Assembly: GCF_003419895.1 (NCBI RefSeq)
Contig: NZ_QPMM01000004.1
Location: 310,001 to 374,000, forward strand
Length of the DNA stretch: 64,000 nt
DNA from: Chitinophaga silvatica
GTDB lineage: Bacteria; Bacteroidota; Bacteroidia; Chitinophagales; Chitinophagaceae
Direction: 5' to 3'
The translations under genes and the position numbers were made by a program. Positions 7,909 to 15,372 of this stretch are shown in pieces; positions within the stretch are counted from its first letter, which is position 1; every line of letters starts with the position of its first letter. Under the pieces are notes generated by a model. The model worked only from the letters and a program-made list of their open reading frames with translations. It was not told the DNA's origin and did not search any database.

Positions 7909-8268
7909 ATGTTTATAGGGGCTTCAATTTTACCTATTATTACAACCACCCAAACAGTTGCAGGGGGTTTTTCTGTAGACGCGACTTTAAATATGGGTGG
8001 AGCAAATTATCTGGGACCAGTTAGCGATATTAATAGAGGAATGTTACAAACAAACATTGGCCAAGGAGATGTAACGTATACTGGTGGTTTTGGAATTTCT
8101 GCTCTTGCTAAATTGGGAGCGACAGGTGGGTATACCAGCACTCCAACAGGAAGTGGTATCGTATCGTTTTCAATAAATGCAGGATTGGGCCTTCCGGCTG
8201 GAGATGCTCCGGTAAATGCATCTTTGGGAGTAAGTAATACTTTTATTTTGAAAGATTTTAGAAAATAG
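7909..8268 (+). CDS. Gly/Thr/Ser-rich protein of unknown function
   Basis: A 119-residue product with no recognised domain. It is rich in Gly, Thr, Ser and Ala and looks beta-structured (GGFSVDATLNMGG, GFGISALAKLG, SINAGLGLPAGD). A TGA in the same frame stands directly before the ATG. The composition resembles the C-terminal tip of a larger secreted or Rhs-type protein, so it may be a detached 3' fragment; this is inference only. It is followed 3 bp later by a membrane protein and then a lipoprotein, forming a likely unit of three. Confidence 0.4.
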   Translation: MFIGASILPIITTTQTVAGGFSVDATLNMGGANYLGPVSDINRGMLQTNIGQGDVTYTGGFGISALAKLGATGGYTSTPTGSGIVSFSINAGLGLPAGDAPVNASLGVSNTFILKDFRK

Positions 8269-8271
8269 TTT

Positions 8272-8625
8272 ATGGTAAAAAAGATTTGGGTAATTATTTT
8301 TTTAGCGCTAGTTGTAGTATCAGCAATATTATATCAATCTATTAAGGTAAAGCAAAGAGCAAAAAGAAACTTTGATCATTTTTATAATTCTGATTTGAAC
8401 GGAAAAATTAGTGACATTACAGTTAGTGTAGGCGTTGTCTATTTTAAATTAGATAAAGGTGATGAGCAATATGGTTTTATTCCCATAACTAGTGAGTTGA
8501 ATAACAATATGCCGTTCTTTAATACTGCGAGAATCGGAGATTCTATTGTGAAGCCTGTTAAGTCGGATACATTAAAAATTATTAAGGGGAACCAAGTTTA
8601 TCTGTATTCCTTTAGAAAGCTATAA
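8272..8625 (+). CDS. Small membrane-anchored protein of unknown function
   Basis: A 117-residue product with one N-terminal transmembrane helix (residues 5-22, IWVIIFLALVVVSAILYQ) and a mostly polar periplasmic domain containing alternating beta-like segments (GKISDITVSVGVVYFKL, YLYSFRKL). No family is recognised. It begins 3 bp after the Gly-rich gene and ends just before the next gene. Small anchored proteins directly after a toxin-like tip are often immunity proteins, but nothing here proves that role. Confidence 0.5.
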   Translation: MVKKIWVIIFLALVVVSAILYQSIKVKQRAKRNFDHFYNSDLNGKISDITVSVGVVYFKLDKGDEQYGFIPITSELNNNMPFFNTARIGDSIVKPVKSDTLKIIKGNQVYLYSFRKL

Positions 8626-8646
8626 TTGATTACAAGCAATATTTAT

Positions 8647-9087
8647 ATGCACTTTAGAGCAGTCAGAAAACGCACACGTAATTGCATTCTTATTTTTATA
8701 GCTAGTTTATATGGATGTAGAACAGGAAATGCTGCTATGACTTCTGATGCCCGAGGTTATATAGAGAAGTGTGCAGATTCAATAAACAATATCATTAAAT
8801 ATCCAGACTCGCCATTACCTTACTTTTTGAGTAATGCCTGCTTAGACTATGAAAAACAATATTGGCGGAATATCCATAACCCATTACAGATTAGAAAGGA
8901 GATTATTGACAGAGTGAAAAATGCTAAAGCAATAGAATATGTCCTAAATTATGGAGACCAAAGGATTGCTGAAAAATGTGAGAGACAATCCAATTTTGGC
9001 GGTGGGTTGGTTTATTATAAAATAGAAATGTTGAATAAATCCTTTGCAGACTTACTACAGGAAAGACTAACGCAGATAAGGAAATAA
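8647..9087 (+). CDS. Putative lipoprotein of unknown function
   Basis: A 146-residue product starting MHFRAVRKRTRNCILIFIASLYGC. The basic n-region, hydrophobic core and SLYGC form a plausible lipobox, so it is probably an envelope lipoprotein. The mature part contains four cysteines (for example in EKCADSI, NACLDYE and EKCERQ) and looks alpha-helical; no family is recognised. A TTG start at 8626 directly after the previous stop is possible, but the ATG gives a better signal peptide. It is the third member of the AT-rich gene group next to the tRNA. Confidence 0.5.
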   Translation: MHFRAVRKRTRNCILIFIASLYGCRTGNAAMTSDARGYIEKCADSINNIIKYPDSPLPYFLSNACLDYEKQYWRNIHNPLQIRKEIIDRVKNAKAIEYVLNYGDQRIAEKCERQSNFGGGLVYYKIEMLNKSFADLLQERLTQIRK

Positions 9088-9122
9088 ACAACGACGCATT
9101 TGTCTTCATCAAGCATTCAGAT

Positions 9123-9398
9123 ATGGATAGATATACATTCTTTATGGAGTTTAGAGGAGGACTATATATTAGCCAGGTAAAAGAGGTTAATTTGAGAACA
9201 GCAATAGTTTTATGGAGTGAAAGCCTTGATATAACTGAAATTAAATTCATGAAAGAAAAGGGAAAGCTTGAACTACAGCGTGTACTTCAAAATGAAGATC
9301 CTACTCCAATTGATGGAGTACCAAATGTTTGGATTCTTCATACAATTATAAAGGCTGGTTTTGTTACGATTCATGCGATAAAGACTGCTGATTGCTGA
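9123..9398 (+). CDS. Small protein of unknown function
   Basis: A 91-residue soluble-looking product (starts MDRYTFFMEFRGGLYISQV, ends in a Lys-Thr-Ala-Asp-Cys tail). It has no signal peptide and no recognised domain; the pattern suggests a small alpha/beta fold. It begins 35 bp after the lipoprotein gene and is the last gene before the terminator at 9459, closing the AT-rich island. The size, cytoplasmic character and neighbours would fit an immunity-type protein, but this is speculation. Confidence 0.45.
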   Translation: MDRYTFFMEFRGGLYISQVKEVNLRTAIVLWSESLDITEIKFMKEKGKLELQRVLQNEDPTPIDGVPNVWILHTIIKAGFVTIHAIKTADC

Positions 9399-9458
9399 GC
9401 TAATGTTCAGGCATAAATCCTATGTACTGAGATTATTAAATAATAATCATTATACCTA

Positions 9459-9487
9459 AAAAGCGCCAGATTTAATCTGGCGCTTTT
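9459..9487. terminator. Bidirectional terminator between convergent genes
   Basis: A 13-bp stem (AAAAGCGCCAGAT / ATCTGGCGCTTTT, 3-nt loop) is flanked by A and T runs. It separates the plus-strand island genes from the minus-strand lipoprotein at 9523 and can serve both. Confidence 0.8.
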
Positions 9488-9522
9488 CTTAGAATTCCAA
9501 TCCTAATATGGAATCAATTCAT

Positions 9523-9852
9523 TCATCTGTCATGCGGTGCATGTGTTAATCCGGTATTGCCTGGTGTATTGGTATCTTTTGGCTTTTTATGTCTTGATCC
9601 TTTTAAGGAAAGAGTAGTCCAGCCCGCTCCTGTTTTTGGTCCATACATATATCCAGTTGTTTGATCGTAATAATAATCTCCTGTGTTACCTAGTTCTGGT
9701 GAAGGTTTTCCTTCTCCAACATGAGTTATACTCGTTTGTACGGTTTGTCCTCCTATTTTTTGTAAATCCTGAGCATCATCCTTTTTGCAGGAAGCTAAAA
9801 TCAATGAGCTTAAGCATAGAAATGAAGCTGAAACAATGAGTAGAGTTTTCAT
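9523..9852 (-). CDS. Surface lipoprotein with GDYYYD/YGPK module
   Basis: A 109-residue lipoprotein. The signal peptide ends in the lipobox LASC, and the lysine/acidic residues after the cysteine (CKKDD) resemble the Bacteroidota surface-export signal. The mature part has one copy of a module GEGKPSPELGNTGDYYYD...YGPKTGAGW. The same module occurs twice in the collagen-like lipoprotein encoded just upstream (10121-11707). The C-terminal tail is basic, with Lys/His/Pro. It appears to be a shortened paralogue without the collagen repeats. The binding partner is unknown. Confidence 0.65.
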   Translation of the reverse strand: MKTLLIVSASFLCLSSLILASCKKDDAQDLQKIGGQTVQTSITHVGEGKPSPELGNTGDYYYDQTTGYMYGPKTGAGWTTLSLKGSRHKKPKDTNTPGNTGLTHAPHDR

Positions 9853-10120
9853 TCTTTTTGAGGTTTTAATTAAAAGTATATAATTAGGATTGGAAACTAA
9901 TTTTAATGTGCCGAGTACTAAGCGTGTGGCAAATTAAATAATTATAGAATACAATCAATAGCAATTTTTAGTTAATTAAATTTCTGTGAACAATTGGTAT
10001 AATCTGGATTTAGGTCTTTATCAATATGATTGTTTATAGTGAATATTGATAAAGAGAATAAAATATTGCGCCAGTAAAAACCGGCACAAGTCATATCGGG
10101 GATGTCAAATCAAAAACAGA

Positions 10121-11707
10121 TTAGTCGAGGTGTAGGCGGCGCTTTACCTCTTCATAATTTCTTGAAATATTACTACGCTGAGGCCCAAAATCTCCAAGGT
10201 AATCACCCGATATTACCACTACTTTAATAGCTGTAAACCCAGGCGGATACCAATCATATAGCGTTCCTACATCATGAGGTCCTCCATAGTCTTTTACCAT
10301 AATATCTGAGATAGCTGGCCAGATTGTTAAAAACCAATTATCGGATCTGGAATCTTTATTCAGATGATAGTTTACATTGAATAAAGCATCAGTAGAAATA
10401 GTGATATTGTTATCTTTATCGTATACACCTCCCTGATAAACATATGGAAAACTCAACCATTGGAAAAAATTTACGTTGTCTCCGAAGCCATAATAAACGA
10501 GTATGGCACCATGATCATTCACATCTTCCCAATCAATAATGGATGGTAAATCAAAATGGACAGGATATTGTAGATTACTCATTCCAGTTATACCCTTATC
10601 AACGTAAATGTTGGAATTTGGAGAGGTATAAGTGAAAACCTTTACTGCTGCATTGGAAGCAGACGACATATCTAATCCAAATCCCCAACCTTCTGCTGTT
10701 TTAGGACCGTATAGAATATGATTAGTCTTATCTAAGTAATAGTCTCCTACCGCTCCGATTGAATTATCGGGTGGTAAATCTCCACTATAGATCTGGCTTC
10801 CTTTATCACCCTTCTCACCTTTCTCCCCATTTGAACCCTGTGCACCTGTATCTCCTTTATCACCCTTCTCGCCTTTAGTTCCCTGTGCACCAGTATCTCC
10901 TTTATCACCCTTCTCACCTTTAGTTCCCTGTGCACCTGTATCTCCTTTATCACCCTTCTCACCTTTAGTTCCCTGTGCACCTGTATCTCCTTTATCACCC
11001 TTCTCACCTTTAGTTCCCTGTGCACCTGTATCTCCTTTATCACCCTTCTCACCTTTAGTTCCCTGTGCACCTGTATCTCCTTTATCACCCTTCTCACCTT
11101 TAGTTCCCTGTGCACCTGTATCTCCTTTATCACCCTTCTCACCTTTAGTTCCCTGTGCACCTGTATCTCCTTTATCGCCCTTCTCACCTTTAGTTCCCTG
11201 CGTACCTGTATCTCCTTTATCGCCCTTCTCACCTTTAGTTCCCTGCGCACCTGTATCTCCTTTATCACCCTTCTCACCTTTAGTTCCCTGCGTACCTGTA
11301 TCTCCTTTATCGCCCTTCTCACCTTTAGTTCCTTGTGCACCTGTATCTCCTTTATCGCCCTTCTCACCTTTAGTTCCCTGTGCACCTGTATTTCCTTTAT
11401 CGCCTTTTAAACTGATCAGTGCATCCCATCCGGAACTTTTTTTGGGGCCATATAATATTCCTGTGTTTTTATCGAGGTAATAATCCCCAAGCTGACCAAC
11501 AGAATTGGCGGGAACTCCCTCGCCTGCATATATTGTACTACCATTTTTTCCGGCTGGACCAACGGCGCCGGCTATACCCTGTGGACCAGCACTGCCTTGC
11601 GGTCCAGTATTGCCTTGGGGCCCCTGGGCGCCATCTTTACTGCAGGAAAGTAGAAAACAGAAACTTAAATACAGAATTGAGGCTAATCCGAAACGGATAG
11701 TTTTCAT
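10121..11707 (-). CDS. Collagen-like surface lipoprotein with 15-residue repeats
   Basis: A 528-residue lipoprotein (lipobox LLSC, followed by SKDG). In order: a short Gly-X-Y stretch (about 26-55), a GDYYLD...YGPK module (about 60-95), thirteen 15-residue Gly-X-Y units of the type GDKGDTGAQGTKGEK (about 102-300), a second GDYYLD...YGPK module, and a 190-residue C-terminal domain rich in aromatic residues without a recognised fold. Charged KGE/KGD triplets stabilise collagen triple helices in bacteria lacking hydroxyproline, so a trimeric rod carrying a C-terminal head at the cell surface is likely. The repeats are nearly identical at the DNA level and can change in number without shifting frame. 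Confidence 0.8.
   Translation of the reverse strand: MKTIRFGLASILYLSFCFLLSCSKDGAQGPQGNTGPQGSAGPQGIAGAVGPAGKNGSTIYAGEGVPANSVGQLGDYYLDKNTGILYGPKKSSGWDALISLKGDKGNTGAQGTKGEKGDKGDTGAQGTKGEKGDKGDTGTQGTKGEKGDKGDTGAQGTKGEKGDKGDTGTQGTKGEKGDKGDTGAQGTKGEKGDKGDTGAQGTKGEKGDKGDTGAQGTKGEKGDKGDTGAQGTKGEKGDKGDTGAQGTKGEKGDKGDTGAQGTKGEKGDKGDTGAQGTKGEKGDKGDTGAQGSNGEKGEKGDKGSQIYSGDLPPDNSIGAVGDYYLDKTNHILYGPKTAEGWGFGLDMSSASNAAVKVFTYTSPNSNIYVDKGITGMSNLQYPVHFDLPSIIDWEDVNDHGAILVYYGFGDNVNFFQWLSFPYVYQGGVYDKDNNITISTDALFNVNYHLNKDSRSDNWFLTIWPAISDIMVKDYGGPHDVGTLYDWYPPGFTAIKVVVISGDYLGDFGPQRSNISRNYEEVKRRLHLD
10800..11404 (-). repeat. In-frame 45-bp minisatellite (about 13 units)
   Basis: Tandem 45-bp units encode Gly-X-Y repeats; most differ by only a few substitutions (gcacctg/gtacctg, tatcacc/tatcgcc, GAQ/GTQ). 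The central units around 10880-11160 are essentially identical, which indicates recent expansion or gene conversion. The unit length is a multiple of three, so copy-number change keeps the frame. Confidence 0.92.
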
Positions 11708-11797
11708 TTTTGGAGTTTTTAGACGGATGTAAATAATTAGGATGACTGATTAATTGAGGTATATACTACTCAGATTTATTCACATGATATAATTGTG

Positions 11798-11826
11798 GCG
11801 CCCGGTATATGGGATATGCCGGGCGC
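11798..11826. other. Strong GC-rich hairpin in an otherwise gene-free gap
   Basis: A 13-bp stem GCGCCCGGTATAT / ATATGCCGGGCGC with one G-T pair and a GGG loop. No T run follows on either strand. The surrounding stretch 11708-12098 (about 390 bp) otherwise shows no gene. The hairpin lies downstream of the lipoprotein at 12099 and upstream of the collagen-like gene, so it may be a factor-dependent terminator or an RNA stability element. Confidence 0.5.
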
Positions 11827-12098
11827 AAAATTATAGAATCAACAAATTCTGGCAATAGCTTTTTCTAGCCATTTTGTTCAGAGTGTTCAAATGCTTGAAT
11901 ATCTATTCAAATTCACTTTAGAAGGTATTTTGATGTAAAAAAACTACTTCAGAGATGGATAAATACCAATTTAGTGAGGTTGCGGGTAGTTCAAACATTA
12001 CTTTATGCAGGTAAGTTAATCATGAATGCTTCCTTTCATGAAGGATCTGAAAGGAGGGGTTAACAAACAATGGTGAAATCTTTTTTATACACGAAAAA

Positions 12099-12737
12099 CT
12101 ACTTACTCATATTAGTAAATAAAGGAGCTAATTTGCTGCTATCGAAACCGATGGTATCGAATTTTTGTTGGTTCCATCTGTATTGATAGTAGGCTGTATA
12201 GGTGTTGGATTGAGTATTAGTGTCTTCTTCCAACTCTTCATGACTTTCATAGTATTCTAAAATCGCCTCCCATTTTTTAGCAGCATTACGATAAAGAATG
12301 GTTGATTTACTCATAACATCGCCGGCATCTCCAAACGTTTCAGAAAGCTCGGCTTCAAAAGTAATTTTCTTACTGTTTTTATGATAGGCACTTAGGTTGA
12401 TAGAGGTTGCATCATAAACTGATGGCACTCTGGTAATCAAACCAATTGTATTGTCATCTAACCTGAACTGATAACATGCAAAACTTGTTTCGTTTTTTGT
12501 AATTTCTTCCGGCAAAAACTGGCGGAGCAAAGGTGATATAGGAGTTCCTGAAAAAGCCCAGCCACTGGTATCTTGCGGCATTATGTTGAGATACAAAGTG
12601 TCTTTCCCTAACTTTTTGTAACACTTTAATAAATCCTCAATGTTAGTAGTGTTTGATGCAACTTGTTTCGTTTCCTTGTTGAAGTTTGAATCACATGCAA
12701 TCAGGAAAAGAATAAGGATAGCGGATAAATATTTCAT
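12099..12737 (-). CDS. Lipoprotein of unknown function
   Basis: A 212-residue lipoprotein starting MKYLSAILILFLIACDSN, with lipobox LIAC. The mature domain starts after a polar linker and contains a LYLNIMPQDTSGWAFSG segment and an acidic helix EYYESHEELEEDTN; no family is recognised. It lies between the GH31 gene (upstream, ends at 12792) and the collagen-like gene, on the same strand, separated from GH31 by a hairpin. It is not obviously part of the glycan locus. Confidence 0.6.
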   Translation of the reverse strand: MKYLSAILILFLIACDSNFNKETKQVASNTTNIEDLLKCYKKLGKDTLYLNIMPQDTSGWAFSGTPISPLLRQFLPEEITKNETSFACYQFRLDDNTIGLITRVPSVYDATSINLSAYHKNSKKITFEAELSETFGDAGDVMSKSTILYRNAAKKWEAILEYYESHEELEEDTNTQSNTYTAYYQYRWNQQKFDTIGFDSSKLAPLFTNMSK

Positions 12738-12755
12738 CCTTCAAGATAGTAAGAC

Positions 12756-12774
12756 CCCCTGGAAAATCCAGGGG
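12756..12774. terminator. Hairpin after the GH31 gene
   Basis: An 8-bp stem CCCCTGGA / TCCAGGGG with a 3-nt loop, 18 bp past the GH31 stop. No long T run follows on the minus strand, so termination there is plausible but not certain. Confidence 0.45.
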
Positions 12775-12791
12775 TGCCGTTCTGTTTTTAA

Positions 12792-15245
12792 TTACAAATC
12801 CACGTTAATGAGTTGGTTCCCATTCTCAAATGTGGCTTGTTGAATTTCACAATGTTCTGGTGCTATAAAAGCACCTTGGGGGTCGAAACGCGATATGGCT
12901 GAAAGGAATGAATATGTTTTCTGCTGTAAAGGAATTTTCTGGTTATTAACAGTGATACCACTACCCAAAGGAAAACCATGAAGCATTAAACAGATAATTT
13001 TGAAATTAGAATTGTAATTACCGCTAACCTTATCCAGCTGTAATTTTCCAGTAGCTGGATTATAGGTTATAGTACGCTGATAATAGCTTCCTTTTTCATA
13101 ATCAAAACTTTCACCATCATCTTCATAATACTGAAAGCTGGAAGGTTGATTCCCTTTATACAGATGCAGGAACAATGTATCGCCAGGCTTCTCATTGGTA
13201 GATTGGGTGAGTGATTGCAAAGGAATGATGCTTCCTCCCTTTACAAAAACGGGTAATGTTTTAATGCTTAATGGAAGTATCTTTTCCTGGTTACCGGTTG
13301 TGATGTTATCATTATATAGGTTATACCATGTGCCATCCGGGAAATATACTTCTCCGAATTCTTTTGTGCTCTCGAAAGGTGCTATTAAAAAGGCTGATCC
13401 AAACTGATATTGATTCTGATACCTGGTATCGTAAACCTTAGGGTCGAAGGTGTTGTTCAGGGCCAGGGTACGCATTACAGGAACACCTGTGCGGCTGGCT
13501 TCTGCAATTGCACTATACAGATATGGGAATAACTTGTATCGGAGGTTGATGTAGTTGCGTGTAATTTCCAATGCTTCTTCCCCAAAAGCCCATGGCTCGG
13601 CAGATTTGGTATTAACCCCTGTATGATTTCTAAAATATGGGATAAATGCGCCTATTTGCATCCAACGGGTATATAAGCTTACAGTTGCATTCCCAGTGAA
13701 ACCACCAATATCCATCCCGGCAAACGGCATTCCGCTTATCCCTAAGCTATTAAGTAATCTAACTCCCAGAAGCATATGATCTTCTTCTGCACGGTTATCA
13801 CCTGTCCAGATGGCGGAGTAACGCTGAGTGCCTGAATAGGCGGCTCTGGTCAACAGAAATGGTCTTTTCTTCAGGTTTTCTCTGGCGCCTTCGTAGCTGG
13901 CTTTCACCATTTGGAGGGCATATATATTGTGAGCCTGTAAATGGCTAACCGGGTGACCTTCGAAGTCAAACACCACATTGTCTGGCATTTTCTGCCCCCA
14001 GGTGGCTATTTCGTTCATATCATTCCAAATACCATTAACACCAGTTTCTATATAACCTTTTACCTGTGTTTTCCACCATTGACGACCTTTCTCACTGGTG
14101 AAGTCGGGAAAATGACACCAACCGGGCCATACCTGTCCGGTATAGTAACGGCCATCATTGTACTTAATAAAAATGTCTGATTGCTTACCACTTTCATAAG
14201 CGGCGTAGCCTTCTTCTACTTTAATTCCAGGATCTACTATTACGGTGAGCTTATATCCCAGTTTATTAAGGTCGGAGCTTAATTGTTTGGGATTAGGAAA
14301 TCTGTCTTTATTCCAGGTGAATAGTTTGTAAGCATCCATATAATGGATATCAAGCGTGATACCATCGGATGGAATTTTTTTCTCTCTCAATGTTTGCGCA
14401 ATGCGTAGTACTTCGGTATCGGGATAATAGCTATATCGATTCTGCTGATAGCCTAAACTCCATTTGGGAGGTAAAGGCATTCTACCTGTGAGGCTGGTGT
14501 AGGAAGAAATGATATCGGGCAGATTTTTATGATAGATAAAGTAATAATTCATCTCACCACTTCTGGCACCAAAGGAGGAAAAACGATTATTGCTGGCGCC
14601 GAAATTGAAATCACTCTGCCAGGTATTGTCGAAGAAAATACCATAGTTAAGTTGATGATGAATGCCAATATAAAACGGAATAGTGGCATAGATTGGATCT
14701 GTATTGGTAGGATATCCAAATTTGTCGGAATTCCAATTGGTATACCCTTCGTTTTTACGATCGAGGTTGCCAACTTTTTCACCAAGGCCGATGAATCGCT
14801 CATCGTCCTGCATTTTTTTATAGGTTGTTACTGCATCATTCACCCAGGAGGTTGTTAATCCTTCTTCATCTTCATTAATGACTTTACCATCAGGTGTCAG
14901 GAAGCGGATGGCAAAAGGAGATTTACTGATCTGCAACTGTAAGGAATCAGTTGTGATAGTAAGATCTTTCTGTGTTTGTTGTGTGTTGAATTTCGTAGGT
15001 ATAGGGGAAGCTACGACAGCATAAGAAAAATCTTTGTTTAATGGCTGTTTATCGATTCTTACTCTAACAACAGAAGGACTATAGATCGAAATCTCTGCGA
15101 ATGCATTTTCTGCGGTTATTTTAATTTGTTGGCCGGTTATGTTAACCTTTGTGATATTCCCTATTTTCTTAACAGGTTGCTGGGCCTGTAATTTCAAGCA
15201 AGCAAATAGTAGGAAAACACATGGAAATGCGTGTTTAAAAGACAT
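12792..15245 (-). CDS. Glycoside hydrolase family 31 alpha-glucosidase
   Basis: An 817-residue exported GH31 enzyme that releases glucose (or xylose) from non-reducing alpha-linked ends. The signal peptide is residues 1-21 (LKLQAQ). Domains: N-terminal beta-sandwich (about 25-250), (beta/alpha)8 barrel (about 260-600), and C-terminal beta domains including a DUF5110-like part. The catalytic nucleophile is Asp409 in GIWNDMNE and the acid/base is Asp483 in WTGDNRAEEDHM, both intact. It is the last gene after susR-like, susC and susD, so the SusCD pair probably imports a substrate containing alpha-linked glucose, such as maltodextrin. Two hairpins separate it from susD. The substrate preference cannot be read from sequence. 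Confidence 0.93.
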   Translation of the reverse strand: MSFKHAFPCVFLLFACLKLQAQQPVKKIGNITKVNITGQQIKITAENAFAEISIYSPSVVRVRIDKQPLNKDFSYAVVASPIPTKFNTQQTQKDLTITTDSLQLQISKSPFAIRFLTPDGKVINEDEEGLTTSWVNDAVTTYKKMQDDERFIGLGEKVGNLDRKNEGYTNWNSDKFGYPTNTDPIYATIPFYIGIHHQLNYGIFFDNTWQSDFNFGASNNRFSSFGARSGEMNYYFIYHKNLPDIISSYTSLTGRMPLPPKWSLGYQQNRYSYYPDTEVLRIAQTLREKKIPSDGITLDIHYMDAYKLFTWNKDRFPNPKQLSSDLNKLGYKLTVIVDPGIKVEEGYAAYESGKQSDIFIKYNDGRYYTGQVWPGWCHFPDFTSEKGRQWWKTQVKGYIETGVNGIWNDMNEIATWGQKMPDNVVFDFEGHPVSHLQAHNIYALQMVKASYEGARENLKKRPFLLTRAAYSGTQRYSAIWTGDNRAEEDHMLLGVRLLNSLGISGMPFAGMDIGGFTGNATVSLYTRWMQIGAFIPYFRNHTGVNTKSAEPWAFGEEALEITRNYINLRYKLFPYLYSAIAEASRTGVPVMRTLALNNTFDPKVYDTRYQNQYQFGSAFLIAPFESTKEFGEVYFPDGTWYNLYNDNITTGNQEKILPLSIKTLPVFVKGGSIIPLQSLTQSTNEKPGDTLFLHLYKGNQPSSFQYYEDDGESFDYEKGSYYQRTITYNPATGKLQLDKVSGNYNSNFKIICLMLHGFPLGSGITVNNQKIPLQQKTYSFLSAISRFDPQGAFIAPEHCEIQQATFENGNQLINVDL

Positions 15246-15267
15246 AATACAGTGAATTTTTGGATAT

Positions 15268-15318
15268 AAAATTCCCCTGCCACATTATCGTTTTAATGAG
15301 CCTGGAGCAGGGGATTTT
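15268..15318 (-). terminator. Terminator-like hairpin between susD and GH31
   Basis: AAAATTCCCCTGC (15268-15280) pairs with GCAGGGGATTTT (15307-15318), with one bulged base; the loop is about 26 nt. On the minus strand the stem is followed by a T-rich stretch, so it may partly terminate susCD transcripts before the enzyme gene. Confidence 0.5.
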
Positions 15319-15324
15319 ATGAAA

Positions 15325-15361
15325 GACAGGGTAATGGGCTTCTGGCCTATCCTACCCTGTC
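15325..15361 (-). other. Second intercistronic hairpin, susD to GH31
   Basis: GACAGGGTA (15325-15333) pairs with TACCCTGTC (15353-15361). It lies directly after the susD stop and next to the terminator-like hairpin. It could act as a 3' stabiliser of the susCD message. Confidence 0.5.
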
Positions 15362-15372
15362 TGGTATGTTAA

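Noticed and set aside
6005..9490. Search for a duplicated tRNA 3' end (att site) past the AT-rich genes
   Set aside because: No repeat of the tRNA end was seen up to 9500; without an integrase, an att site is not claimed.
10747..11385. Arg/Val-rich 212-codon minus-strand frame in the collagen repeats
   Set aside because: It is a shifted frame of the 45-bp repeats and has no independent start signal; periodic DNA keeps several frames open.
10800..11404. CRISPR-like appearance of evenly spaced 45-bp repeats
   Set aside because: Units are directly adjacent with no variable spacers and encode an in-frame collagen-like stretch.
14529..14858. Frames on either strand inside the GH31 gene
   Set aside because: Shadow frames of a well-supported 817-residue enzyme.
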